Shown here: positions 1-8,166 of the stretch, piece by piece
How positions within the stretch are numbered: the stretch's first letter is position 1
How the letters are laid out: the number at the start of each line of letters is the position of its first letter
NCBI RefSeq assembly: GCF_003332825.1
Contig: NZ_QIRF01000007.1
Location: 84,649 to 148,648, forward strand
DNA from: Dyella sp. C9
Lineage (GTDB): Bacteria; Pseudomonadota; Gammaproteobacteria; Xanthomonadales; Rhodanobacteraceae
Length of the DNA stretch: 64,000 nucleotides
Reading direction: 5' to 3'
Program-made: the position numbers and the translations under genes
Notes under the pieces: model-generated
Seen by the model: the letters and a program-made list of their open reading frames with translations, nothing else
Database searches by the model: none
What the model was told of the DNA's origin: nothing

Positions 1-1017
1 CACCTGCCCTCGCTGCTGGAGCCGCCGCAGGCCACGGCGCTGGGCGAGCTGCCGATGATTCCTGCCGAACAGGTGGTGGCGATCGCCTATACCTCCGGTT
101 CCACCGGCGTGCCCAAGGGCAATGCCAAGACCTGGCGCAGCTTCACCGCCAGCAACCACGGCAACCTGCGCATGCTGCACGCCGCCGTGGGCACCGGCTT
201 CAACGTGGTGGCCACGGTGCCGCCGCAGCACATGTACGGCCTGGAGATGTCGGTGCTGCTGCCGCTGCTGGACGACGTGGGCGTGCACGCGGGCCGTCCG
301 TTCTTCCCGGCCGACGTGGCCGCTGCGCTGGCCGAGGTGCCGGCGCCCCGCCTGCTGGTGATCACCCCGGTGCACCTGCGTGCGCTGATCGAATCGGCAG
401 TGATGCTGCCACCGGTAGCGGGCCTGCTCTCGGCCACCGCGCCCATGCCGCTGGAGCTCGCGCAGCTGGCCGAGGCCCGCTATGGCGCCCCGCTGCTGGA
501 AGTGTTCGGCTCGACCGAGACCTGCGTGTTCGCCAGCCGCCGTACCTCGGCCGACGAGCCCTGGACGCTGTACGACGGCGCCGAACTGCACCCGCAGCCC
601 GACGGCACCCAGGTGCTGGCGCCGCAGCTGGACCAGCCGATGACCCTGGCCGACATCGTCACCCTGCATGACGGCGGTCGTCGCTTCCGCCTGTGCGGGC
701 GCCACGCCGACATGCTGGAGATTGCCGGCAAGCGCGCCTCGCTGGGCGACCTGACCCGGCGCCTGCAGGCCATTCCCGGGGTGAAGGACGGCATCGTGCT
801 TCAGCTGGACGGTGGCGAGGGCTTGGGCGTGCAGCGCATCGCCGCGCTCGCGGTGGCGCCCGGGCTGGACGAGGACGCCATTCTCGACGCCCTGCGCCGC
901 GCAGTGGATCCGGTGTTCCTGCCGCGTCGCCTGAAGCTGGTGGATGCGCTGCCGCGCAACGAGACGGGCAAGCTGCCCCGGGCCGCCCTGCTGGCCATGC
1001 TCGACGCCCGCGACTGA
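1..1017 (+). CDS. AMP-forming acyl/aryl ligase, 5'-truncated
   Basis: This is the C-terminal two thirds of an ANL-superfamily adenylating enzyme; the reading frame is open from base 1, so the start lies outside the window. The phosphate-binding loop YTSGSTGVPKG, the FGSTET motif, the hinge region RFRLCGRHADMLEIAGKR and the C-terminal PRNETGKLPRAAL, whose lysine is catalytic in this family, are all present in order. Such enzymes activate a carboxylic acid as acyl-AMP and pass it to CoA or an acyl carrier protein. The short spacing and the 'KTW' after the P-loop recall AMP-ligases of aryl-polyene/xanthomonadin pigment clusters, but the neighbours that would settle this are upstream of the window. 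Family assignment is firm; the substrate is unknown. Confidence 0.85.
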   Translation, partial: HLPSLLEPPQATALGELPMIPAEQVVAIAYTSGSTGVPKGNAKTWRSFTASNHGNLRMLHAAVGTGFNVVATVPPQHMYGLEMSVLLPLLDDVGVHAGRPFFPADVAAALAEVPAPRLLVITPVHLRALIESAVMLPPVAGLLSATAPMPLELAQLAEARYGAPLLEVFGSTETCVFASRRTSADEPWTLYDGAELHPQPDGTQVLAPQLDQPMTLADIVTLHDGGRRFRLCGRHADMLEIAGKRASLGDLTRRLQAIPGVKDGIVLQLDGGEGLGVQRIAALAVAPGLDEDAILDALRRAVDPVFLPRRLKLVDALPRNETGKLPRAALLAMLDARD

Positions 1018-1044
1018 GCTGCACCGCTCCTTTGCAGGAACGCA

Positions 1045-1064
1045 CCCCTGAATCGAGTTCGGGG
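1045..1064 (+). terminator. Terminator-like hairpin after the ligase gene
   Basis: CCCCTGAA (1045-1052) pairs with TTCGGGG after a five-base loop, with one G-U pair. It starts 27 bases after the ligase stop. There is no T-tract, so termination is only inferred. Confidence 0.35.
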
Positions 1065-1220
1065 GCGCTCCGTGTGCGAACACCCTGCGAAGCGGAACGC
1101 CGAAGGGCGAGGGACGAGCAGCGAGGACGCAAGCCTCAGCTCCGTCGTAGCCTGCAAGCAGGCCCCAGGTGGCCGGACTTGGCGCCCCCACTACCCGCCC
1201 CCCGTCCCTGCTTCGATCCG

Positions 1221-1246
1221 GTCGCGCACAGGGTGCGCTCCTACAG
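1221..1246. repeat. REP-like unit
   Basis: This unit contains GCGCAC-AGG-GTGCGC followed by TCCTACAG. Read on the other strand it is CTGTAGGAGCGCACCCTGTG, a sequence type I recall as dispersed intergenic repeats in Xanthomonadaceae and pseudomonads. A close partial copy (GGTGCGCTCCTGC) lies at 2826-2838 on the other side of purD. Confidence 0.5.
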
Positions 1247-1270
1247 GGGGCTGGGCGAGCGCCCTGTTCC

Positions 1271-1311
1271 CTCTCCCCACGGGCGACCCGAAGGTGGCCC
1301 CTGTGGGAGAG
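1271..1311. repeat. Long imperfect hairpin of the 'CTCTCCC/GGGAGAG' type
   Basis: An inner stem GGGCGACC/GGTGGCCC closes a CGAA loop with one mismatch. An outer stem pairs CTCTCCCCAC with GTGGGAGAG, with one bulge. It resembles dispersed intergenic hairpin repeats of this bacterial group and sits upstream of purD. Confidence 0.45.
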
Positions 1312-1447
1312 AGAGCTAGGGTGAGGGGTCGCCCTTGGTGCCCCGGCCTGCACCCTCCCCCATGACGCACAGCACAACACGCCCTCTGCCCCTTACAATG
1401 ACAGGCTGCGCCCTCCCCGGCGCCATCCATAGGCAGTTGGAGTACCC

Positions 1448-2728
1448 ATGAAAGTCCTGGTCATTGGCAGCGGCGGTCGCGAGCATGCGCTGGCGTGGAA
1501 GCTCAAGCAGTCGCCGCGCGTGAGCGAGGTGATCGTGGCGCCCGGCAACGCGGGTACCGCCCGGGAGAAGGGGCTGCGCAACGCCAACCTGGCGGTGACC
1601 GACATCGACGGCCTGCTCAAGCTGGCCAAGGACGAAAAGGTCGCGCTGACCGTGGTCGGTCCCGAAGTGCCGCTGGTGGCAGGCGTGGTCGACAAGTTCC
1701 GCGCCGCCGGCCTGCGCTGTTTCGGCCCGCGCGCCGTGGCTGCCCAGCTGGAAGGCTCCAAGGCCTTCGCCAAGGACTTCCTGCTCCGCCACAACATTCC
1801 CACCGCGCGCTACGCGGTGTTTACCGAGCTCAATCCCGCGCTGGCCTACGTGCGCCAGCATGGCGCGCCCATCGTGATCAAGGCCGATGGCCTGGCGGCG
1901 GGCAAGGGCGTGGTGGTGGCGCTGACCCTGGCCGACGCGGAGCAGGCGCTGCACGACATGCTCGGCGCGCACCAGTTCGGCGATGCCTCGGCCCGCGTGG
2001 TGATCGAGGAATTCCTCGATGGCGAGGAAGCCAGCTACATCGTGATGAGCGACGGCCAGCACGCGCTGCCGATGGCCAGCAGCCAGGACCACAAGCGCCG
2101 CGACGAAGGCGACCTGGGCCCCAATACCGGCGGCATGGGCGCGTATTCGCCCGCGCCGGTGGTCACGCCCGACGTGGAAAAGCGCATTCTCAAGGAAGTG
2201 ATCGAACCGACGCTGCGCGGCATGGCGGCCGAAGGCGCGCCTTTCATCGGCTTCCTCTACGCCGGCCTGATGATCGACAAGAGCGGCACGCCCAAGGTCA
2301 TCGAGTTCAACGTGCGCTTCGGCGATCCGGAAACTCAGCCGATCATGCTGCGCCTGAAGTCCGACCTGGTCGACCTGATCGAGGCGGCGCTGGATGGCGA
2401 GCTGCACCACACCCATGCGCAGTGGGACTCGCGTCCCTCGCTGGGCGTGGTGATGGCGGCCGGTGGCTATCCGGGCAAGGTGCGCAGCGGTGACGTCATC
2501 ACTGGCCTGGACCACGATTTCGGCCCCGACGTAAAGGTGTTCCACGCGGGTACCGCGCTCGATGCCGAAGGCCATGTCGTCTCCGCCGGCGGCCGCGTGC
2601 TCACCGTGTGCGCATTGGGCAAGGACATCGCGGTGGCGCGTGAAAACGCATACGCCGCCGTCGGCAAGATCCACTACGAAGGCGCTTTCTGCCGCCGCGA
2701 CATCGCGCACCGCGCGCTGCATCGCTGA
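1448..2728 (+). CDS. purD: Phosphoribosylamine-glycine ligase (GAR synthetase)
   Basis: PurD catalyses the second step of de novo purine synthesis: phosphoribosylamine + glycine + ATP gives glycinamide ribonucleotide. The 426-residue length is normal. The N-terminal nucleotide-fold segment VLVIGSGGREHAL, the GPEVPL motif near residue 71, the ATP-grasp loop KADGLAAGKGVVVA (145-158), the signature DLGPNTGGMGAYSP (222-235) and the metal-binding NVRFGDPETQ (288-297) are all intact. GGAG eight bases before the ATG supports the start. purH is not adjacent, so the gene appears to be monocistronic, with a hairpin just downstream. Confidence 0.97.
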   Translation: MKVLVIGSGGREHALAWKLKQSPRVSEVIVAPGNAGTAREKGLRNANLAVTDIDGLLKLAKDEKVALTVVGPEVPLVAGVVDKFRAAGLRCFGPRAVAAQLEGSKAFAKDFLLRHNIPTARYAVFTELNPALAYVRQHGAPIVIKADGLAAGKGVVVALTLADAEQALHDMLGAHQFGDASARVVIEEFLDGEEASYIVMSDGQHALPMASSQDHKRRDEGDLGPNTGGMGAYSPAPVVTPDVEKRILKEVIEPTLRGMAAEGAPFIGFLYAGLMIDKSGTPKVIEFNVRFGDPETQPIMLRLKSDLVDLIEAALDGELHHTHAQWDSRPSLGVVMAAGGYPGKVRSGDVITGLDHDFGPDVKVFHAGTALDAEGHVVSAGGRVLTVCALGKDIAVARENAYAAVGKIHYEGAFCRRDIAHRALHR

Positions 2729-2736
2729 TGTCTTGG

Positions 2737-2768
2737 GATCGTCTTCCGGTTGTGGCCGGAGGACGATC
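2737..2768 (+). terminator. Hairpin downstream of purD
   Basis: GATCGTCTTCCGG and CCGGAGGACGATC form a 13-bp stem with one G-U pair around a six-base loop, starting 8 bases after the purD stop. No T-tract follows, so it may stabilise the 3' end rather than terminate. Confidence 0.5.
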
Positions 2769-2852
2769 GCTCAGCGTTCCAGTCAGTCGTCCACGAAGCG
2801 CGCATGTCCTGCGCGCCGTTGACGTGGTGCGCTCCTGCCGCGGGGCGTCGGT

Positions 2853-3500
2853 TTATGGCTGCCGACGCAGCATGACGTGGGTCGCGCGCTCGCCCGCCAC
2901 GCTGCCCGCGCAGGCGTAGCCCAGCGCCGGGAGGTCCAGGCCATCGAACAGATGCTCGCCCCGGCCCAGCAACACCGGGCGCACGGCCAGGTGCAACTCG
3001 TCGACCAGTTGCGCCCGCAGGTATTGCCGTACGGTGGCAACGCCACCACCGAGACGGACATCCTTGCCGCCCGCTGCATCCCTTGCACGCTGAAGCGCCG
3101 CCTCGATGCCATCCGTGACGAAGTGGAAGACGGTGCCGCCCTTCATGGGCAGCGGAGGCCGCGCGTGATGCGTCAGTACGAATACCGGCACGTGGTATGG
3201 CGGCTCTTCGCCCCACCAGCCCTTCCACTGCTCATCCGGCCACGGTCCGCGTACCGGCCCGAACATGTTGCGTCCGAGGATCCAGGCGCCGATGCCGTCA
3301 AAGCCCTGCATGGCCATGCGGTGATCGATGCCGGTATCGCCGCCTTCCTGGCCATGCATCTCGCGCCAGGCACGTGTGTTGAAGAACCAGTCCATCAGCT
3401 CCAGGCCCCGCACACCGATCGGGTTGTGCAGGTCCTGGTGCAGGCCGGCGCCATATCCGTCCAGCGAAAGCGCAAAGCTTTGCACGCGAAGTTTCGACAT
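2853..3500 (-). CDS. Dihydrofolate reductase family (RibD C-terminal-like) protein
   Basis: This 215-residue cytoplasmic protein belongs to the RibD C-terminal/DHFR-like fold, a group of NADPH-dependent reductases usually without a known substrate (YyaP/YwjB-like). It begins with a typical strand, VQSFALSLDGYGAG, has ILGRNMFG in the middle and the cofactor-loop pattern LGGGVATVRQYL followed by VDELHLAVRPVLLGRGEHLF. The start at 3500 is chosen because AGAGG stands 6 bases before this ATG; the open frame extends further upstream without a better start. It is the second gene of a two-gene unit after the SRPBCC gene (47-bp gap). The biological role is unknown. Confidence 0.85.
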   Translation of the reverse strand: MSKLRVQSFALSLDGYGAGLHQDLHNPIGVRGLELMDWFFNTRAWREMHGQEGGDTGIDHRMAMQGFDGIGAWILGRNMFGPVRGPWPDEQWKGWWGEEPPYHVPVFVLTHHARPPLPMKGGTVFHFVTDGIEAALQRARDAAGGKDVRLGGGVATVRQYLRAQLVDELHLAVRPVLLGRGEHLFDGLDLPALGYACAGSVAGERATHVMLRRQP

Positions 3501-3547
3501 CACGACCTCTTCGGAAACGGGAGGGAGAAAACACCGGTGGCGGCACA

Positions 3548-3994
3548 TCAACCCGGAATATCGGGCTCCACCAGGTGCGCCAGGTTGTGCAGGGATTCCT
3601 GCCAGCCCAGGTAGCATCCCTCGTTGGGAATGATGGCGGGGATGCCCTCCTGCACCACATCCAGCACGGTGCCGCAGGACACCGCCGCGAGCGTCACCGT
3701 GGTCTGCATCGCTCCCGGCAGGCTGGGATCTTCGAAGGTCCCCGTGTAGCAAATGCGCTCATTCGGCACCAGCTCGCGATAGACGCCGCCGAACACGTGG
3801 CTGTGCCCACTGGTGAAGTTGGTGAATGACATCCGATAACTGCCGCCGATCTTGGGCTCCAGCTGATGGACGTGGCCGGTGAAGCCGTAGGGCGGCAACC
3901 AGCGCGCCATGGCATCGGCGTCGAGGAACGCGCGGTAGATCTTGTCCGGCGTGGTGCGAAGCACGCGGTGGAGGCGGACGGTGTGGGTGGTCAT
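3548..3994 (-). CDS. SRPBCC (AHSA1-like) domain protein
   Basis: This 148-residue protein is a single START/Bet v1-like SRPBCC domain of the activator-of-Hsp90 C-terminal type. The typical opening is seen: VLRTTPDKIYRAFLDADAMARWLPP, followed by GGSYRMSF and FGGVYRELVPNERI. These small proteins bind hydrophobic ligands in a cavity; many are paired with an ArsR regulator, but none is seen here. The start at 3994 has GGGAG a few bases upstream; a longer frame to 4240 lacks one. It is first in an operon with the DHFR-like gene. The ligand is unknown. Confidence 0.85.
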   Translation of the reverse strand: MTTHTVRLHRVLRTTPDKIYRAFLDADAMARWLPPYGFTGHVHQLEPKIGGSYRMSFTNFTSGHSHVFGGVYRELVPNERICYTGTFEDPSLPGAMQTTVTLAAVSCGTVLDVVQEGIPAIIPNEGCYLGWQESLHNLAHLVEPDIPG

Positions 3995-4271
3995 GTCGGG
4001 CTCCCTGAAATGGGTGGGCATATGCATAGACACGACGAAGAGGCCTCCGCTATTTCGACATACCCGCTCGATGCGCGAGTAGTGACTGGGGCTTGATGCC
4101 GCCCGTGACGGCAGCGATTGGCCAGAGTTCGAAGCGCGCACCTTGCCGCCATGAAAATGGCCGTGTCGGCGCCTGGTTGGTCTGCCGTCCACCCGAAGTC
4201 GAGCATGGATTTCGGTGAGCGGAAGGGCAGTGACTTGCACCGCGTGCTCTGCTCAGCCGACGCCTTATTGC

Positions 4272-4853
4272 TTAAGCAGTTCCGCTTGAAAGCTGGGTTG
4301 GCACGCTGGCGTTCGCCTGGGTTTGAGAATCAGCTGCGCTTCGCCCGATCCAGGCGCGCTCCCGATCCAGTGGTAGCTCTGATCCGAAGCCAAGTTCCTG
4401 GCGTATCAGGTTGCGAAACTCATTCAGAAGATCGGTCGGCGATTGACGTGGCTCACCAGCGCGCGGACCAAAATACAATTCACCAAACTTTTCGACGATG
4501 GCAACGTTGTTGCAAGAAAGAATGAGCTTGCTGTGTGCCTCTCTTGCCTTGGAAGTATCAATCGATTGGGGGGTCATCGCGAACAGTTGGGAAAAATGAG
4601 CGTCGATGACGACCAACGCTTCAAGGCATGCCTCGTACTTCAATGCCCGCTTTTGCTCTTCCACGGCATTGGCACGCGAGATGTCGCCCCTGACCCCCTC
4701 GATCTTTCGGGTGATTTCTTCGATATCCTCGCGCGTGGCGAGGTTCTTCCCTTTCTCGGTAACGTAGGCCGGAAGGCCCTTTCGAAACAAGAGAAGGAGG
4801 GTCGCGACACCTGCAAAACTCAGGAACGAAAGCACGGTATCAAGTGGTGGCAT
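4272..4853 (-). CDS. Hypothetical membrane-anchored coiled-coil protein
   Basis: This 193-residue protein has an N-terminal membrane segment (about residues 7-25) followed by KGKNLATREDIEEITRKIEG, a heptad-rich stretch likely to form a coiled coil, and then a soluble helical part. The 'LAT-EDIEEITRK' segment after one N-terminal helix occurs in a widespread group of uncharacterised proteobacterial proteins. Codon use is visibly more AT-rich than in the neighbours (many AAA, GAA and TTG codons), which suggests recent acquisition. It stands alone, with 277 bp upstream of its stop end and 337 bp beyond its start end, neither holding another gene. I cannot assign a function. Confidence 0.65.
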   Translation of the reverse strand: MPPLDTVLSFLSFAGVATLLLLFRKGLPAYVTEKGKNLATREDIEEITRKIEGVRGDISRANAVEEQKRALKYEACLEALVVIDAHFSQLFAMTPQSIDTSKAREAHSKLILSCNNVAIVEKFGELYFGPRAGEPRQSPTDLLNEFRNLIRQELGFGSELPLDRERAWIGRSAADSQTQANASVPTQLSSGTA

Positions 4854-5190
4854 GGGAAGCTCGCTGGCGTTGTATCCAAGTGGCGACGCTGCCGTTTGAC
4901 TAGAGGCGTAGTCGTAGCGAGCGCCGATGATCTATGCCCATCTCCAATGATCCGCATCGCTACATGGCGCCTGCAAGGAACAGCTACTTGATTCCCTGAT
5001 GCAGCCGGACCTCGTTGGTTCACATCGGGCTGTATGGTGTGTCGACATCCTTTCATGGTGGGCAACGGGCTGACAAGGCATGGCGATCCGCGAACTCGAC
5101 GGCGCGATGGGGAGAGTGAGCGCGTGCGGCGGCATGATCGCCGCCCCGTTTTCGCGCTAGGCTTGCCGCCAGTCCATACCTGGATCGTGC
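4854..5190. other. 337-bp intergenic region, nothing recognisable
   Basis: This stretch lies between a leftward and a rightward gene, so it should carry both promoters. Apart from a GGCGGC/GCCGCC hairpin at 5128-5145 I see no RNA gene, repeat or clear promoter. Confidence 0.4.
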
Positions 5191-7065
5191 ATGAGCCAAT
5201 TCAACCTGCTGGGAAGCCGTCGCTTCGCCCCGTTCTTCTGGACGCAGGCCCTGGGTGCCTTCAACGACAACGCGTTCCGCAATGCGCTGATCATGCTGGT
5301 GGCGTTCCAGATGGGGCTCGACGACAAGACGGTGTCGCTCTACACCAACCTGGCGCCCGCGCTGTTCATCCTGCCCTACTTCCTGTTCTCGGCCACGGCG
5401 GGACAACTGGCGGAGAAGTACGAGAAATCGCGCATCATCCGCTATGTGAAGCTGTTCGAGATCGCGGCCATGCTGATCGCGGCGATTGGCTTCTACACGC
5501 ATCACACCACGCTGCTGCTGGTGGTGTTGTTCCTGATGGGGCTGCACTCGACCACCTTCGGGCCGATCAAGTACGCGATCCTGCCGCAGGCGCTCAGGCC
5601 CGAAGAGCTGGTGGGCGGCAATGGCATGGTGGAAATGGGCACCCAACTGGCGATGCTGCTGGGCATGGTCGCCGGCAATTCGCTGATGCTGATCGCCGGC
5701 TATGGCCCGGTGGCGGCTTCGTTGGCGACGGTGCTGGTGGCAGTGCTGGGTTATCTCGCCAGCCGTCGCATTCCGCCCGCGCCTGCGACGGCGCCGGAGC
5801 TGGTGTTCAACTGGAATCCGCTCACCGAGACCGGTCGCGTGCTCGGCATCACCCGCGCGGACCCCAAGGTCTTCAACGCGGTGCTCGGCATTTCCTGGTT
5901 CTGGTTCTTCGGCACGGTGCTGGTGGCGCAGCTGCCGAACTACACGCGCATGAACCTCGGCGGCGACGGTACCGTCAACACGCTGATCCTCACCCTGTTC
6001 TCGCTGGGCACCGGCGTGGGTGCCTTGCTGTGCGAGCGCATGTCCGGGCGTCGGGTGGAAGTGGGCCTGGTGCCGCTGGGTGCGTTCGGCCTCACCGCTT
6101 TCGGTGTCGACCTGTACCTGGCGCATCCCGGCCTGGCCACCGCGCACGGCTTGCACTGGCTGGATTTCCTGCGCAGCGCCGGCAGCTGGCGCATCGTGCT
6201 CGACCTCACCCTGATCGGCGTGTTCAGCGGCTTCTACGTGGTGCCGCTGTTCGCCTATGTGCAGGCGCGCACGCCGCGCGACCGCCTGTCGCGCGTGATC
6301 GCGGGCAACAACATCCTCAATGCCTTGCTGATATGCCTGGCCGCCGGTTTCGGTCTGGCCCTGGGCATGCTGGGCCTCACGGCGGTACAGATCTTCCTGG
6401 CGGCGGCCGTGCTCAATGTCGCGGTGGCCGTGTACATCTTCACGCTGGTGCCCGAGTTCCTGATGCGCTTCATCACCTGGGTGCTGGTGAACACGCTGTA
6501 TCGCGTGCGCGTCGACGGGCTGGAGCGCATTCCCGAGCAGGGACCGGCGCTGCTGGTGTGCAACCACGTCAGCTTCATGGATCCGCTGGTGCTGATGGCC
6601 AACCTGCGTCGGCCGGCGCGCTTCGTCATGTACTACAAGATCTTCAACATCCCGGTGCTCAACTTCGTGTTCCGCACCGCCAAGGCGATTCCCATCGCCG
6701 GGCACAGGGAAGATCCCGCCGTGCTGCAACGCGCCTACGACGAAGTGGACGCGGCACTGGCCGATGGCGAACTGGTCTGCATCTTCCCCGAGGGCGGGCT
6801 CACGCCTGACGGCGACATCGCGCCGTTCCGTCCCGGCACCGCGCACATCCTGCTGCGCCGGCCGGTGCCGGTGGTGCCGCTGGCCTTGCGCGGCCTGTGG
6901 GGCAGCGTGTGGAGTCGCCGTGACTCGATGCTGCACCGGGCACGCCTGCCACGGCGCTTCCGCGCGCGGGTGGAACTGGTGGCGGGTGCGCCGATCGCTC
7001 CGGCCGATGCACAGCCCGATACGCTGGAGGCACGGGTGCGCGAGTTGCGCGGCGACTTCGCCTGA
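5191..7065 (+). CDS. MFS transporter fused to a PlsC-type acyltransferase
   Basis: This 624-residue inner-membrane protein carries an N-terminal MFS domain (about residues 1-410), similar to the lysophospholipid transporter LplT. It is fused to a glycerolipid acyltransferase domain (about 430-600). The acyltransferase motif I is NHVSFMD (H459 and D464), and motif III is FPEGG (532-536). In E. coli, LplT flips lysophospholipids inward and Aas, an acyltransferase plus AMP-ligase, reacylates them. Here transporter and acyltransferase are one protein but the AMP-ligase part is missing, so acyl-ACP or acyl-CoA must be made elsewhere. A role in lysophospholipid recycling is inferred. The RBS is weak (GGAT). 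Confidence 0.88.
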   Translation: MSQFNLLGSRRFAPFFWTQALGAFNDNAFRNALIMLVAFQMGLDDKTVSLYTNLAPALFILPYFLFSATAGQLAEKYEKSRIIRYVKLFEIAAMLIAAIGFYTHHTTLLLVVLFLMGLHSTTFGPIKYAILPQALRPEELVGGNGMVEMGTQLAMLLGMVAGNSLMLIAGYGPVAASLATVLVAVLGYLASRRIPPAPATAPELVFNWNPLTETGRVLGITRADPKVFNAVLGISWFWFFGTVLVAQLPNYTRMNLGGDGTVNTLILTLFSLGTGVGALLCERMSGRRVEVGLVPLGAFGLTAFGVDLYLAHPGLATAHGLHWLDFLRSAGSWRIVLDLTLIGVFSGFYVVPLFAYVQARTPRDRLSRVIAGNNILNALLICLAAGFGLALGMLGLTAVQIFLAAAVLNVAVAVYIFTLVPEFLMRFITWVLVNTLYRVRVDGLERIPEQGPALLVCNHVSFMDPLVLMANLRRPARFVMYYKIFNIPVLNFVFRTAKAIPIAGHREDPAVLQRAYDEVDAALADGELVCIFPEGGLTPDGDIAPFRPGTAHILLRRPVPVVPLALRGLWGSVWSRRDSMLHRARLPRRFRARVELVAGAPIAPADAQPDTLEARVRELRGDFA

Positions 7066-7090
7066 GCGTCGCGGTCATGCAGATGCGCGC

Positions 7091-7109
7091 CCCTGGATCC
7101 AGTCCAGGG
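7091..7109. terminator. Hairpin between convergent genes
   Basis: CCCTGGA-TCCAG-TCCAGGG forms a perfect 7-bp stem 26 bases after the MFS-acyltransferase stop, in the gap facing the convergent ampE-like gene. There is no T-tract. Confidence 0.3.
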
Positions 7110-7200
7110 CAGGCCCTGTGCGCGAGCGCCGCGTCGTATCGTCACCGTTTCGATGGCGTGTCGCGCACCGCAGGCGCGCCCACCCCATCGGCGGCGGTGT

Positions 7201-8070
7201 TCAGCTCATCCAGCCGGCCAGCACGATCAACGCCACCACGCTGAGCCAGCCCAGCAGGGCGCGCAGCAAGGTGCCGCGCAGGCGGATCAGTTCGCCCAGC
7301 GTGTCGATGCGTTCCTCGGCATAACCGTCGCCCGCCTCGATGTCGACCTGTACGTCGGCACGCGCGGCGGCACCGAGAAAACCCGGGCCCTCCACGTACC
7401 AGCTGTTCGGCGATTGCTGCTGGTGCCAGCGCTTCCACGCGCCGATCACGGCATCCCAATGGCCGACCAGGGCCAGGGTGAACACCATCAGCTGCGCCGG
7501 CAGCCAGTCGGCCACGTTCGCGAAGGCGCGGGCGGCGTTGCGCGCGGGGGCGTCGAGCTGCAGGCTGGGATCGCGCCCCAGCGTCTGCGCCAGCCGGTAC
7601 AGCAGCGCGCCGACCGGGCCGAGCAGGAAGAACCACAGCAGCACGCCAAAACGGCGGCGCAGTGCTGCATAAGCGGTGGCTTCGCCCAGCGCGACGGCGT
7701 TCCAGCTCACCGCCTCGCCGTCATCGGACAGCGCCTGCGCGGCGGCTTCGCGCGCAGGCTGGTCGGACGCCTTGATGATGGCTTCCAGGTCCGCCTCGTA
7801 GGCGTGGGGACCGAAGCAGTACAGCAGCACCACCAGCGAGAAGATCAGCCGCCATAGTTCGCTGCCCGGCAGCCAGGAGATCACCCAGGTCACCAGCAGG
7901 CACAACACCACCGGCACGCCCAGCGTGACCGCCACGCGCGCCGGGCCGGCGGTATCGCCCAGTTGCTTCACCCAGCGGCGGAAGCCGCCATCGCCACGCC
8001 AATGCACCAGTTGCGGCGCGATATGCACGAGTCCCAGCGCAATGAGTGCAGTGAGCAGGCTGACAGCCAT
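7201..8070 (-). CDS. ampE: AmpE-like integral membrane protein
   Basis: This 289-residue protein has about four membrane segments, starting with MAVSLLTALIALGLVHIAP. It ends with a hydrophobic hairpin (LLRALLGWLSVVALIVLAGW). LLYCFGPHAYEADLEAII and the overall layout match AmpE, a CobD/CbiB-like membrane protein linked to AmpD and beta-lactamase signalling. No ampD or beta-lactamase lies here, so the role is by family only. I prefer the start at 8070, which has GGGAG ten bases upstream. An ATG at 8100 lacks an RBS. It is downstream of nudC on the same strand with a gap of about 100 bp. Confidence 0.65.
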   Translation of the reverse strand: MAVSLLTALIALGLVHIAPQLVHWRGDGGFRRWVKQLGDTAGPARVAVTLGVPVVLCLLVTWVISWLPGSELWRLIFSLVVLLYCFGPHAYEADLEAIIKASDQPAREAAAQALSDDGEAVSWNAVALGEATAYAALRRRFGVLLWFFLLGPVGALLYRLAQTLGRDPSLQLDAPARNAARAFANVADWLPAQLMVFTLALVGHWDAVIGAWKRWHQQQSPNSWYVEGPGFLGAAARADVQVDIEAGDGYAEERIDTLGELIRLRGTLLRALLGWLSVVALIVLAGWMS

Positions 8071-8166
8071 GAAAACGATACTCCCGGTCGTTGCCGGCAT
8101 TGTAGGGCAAGGTCCATGACGGACCAGCCCATCTCTTGGCCGGTCCGCGCGGCCGCGCGCGTGGTG

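Larger units (their letters stand above)
1018..1447. other. 430-bp intergenic region rich in hairpins
   Basis: No convincing gene lies here. The stretch holds a terminator-like hairpin just after the ligase, a 26-bp REP-like unit and a long imperfect hairpin (listed separately). A TACAAT at 1394-1399 could be the -10 of a purD promoter, but no good -35 is visible. Confidence 0.6.

Noticed and set aside
2729..2852. A small gene between purD and the DHFR-like gene
   Set aside because: The short plus-strand frame from 2728 has no RBS and overlaps the hairpin and a REP-like fragment.
5128..5145. GGCGGC/GCCGCC hairpin followed by CCGTTTTC as a terminator
   Set aside because: No plus-strand gene ends upstream of it, the stem is only 6 bp and the T-run is interrupted.
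5053..6936. A 627-codon minus-strand frame opposite the MFS-acyltransferase
   Set aside because: Same antisense pattern; the plus strand encodes an intact two-domain protein.
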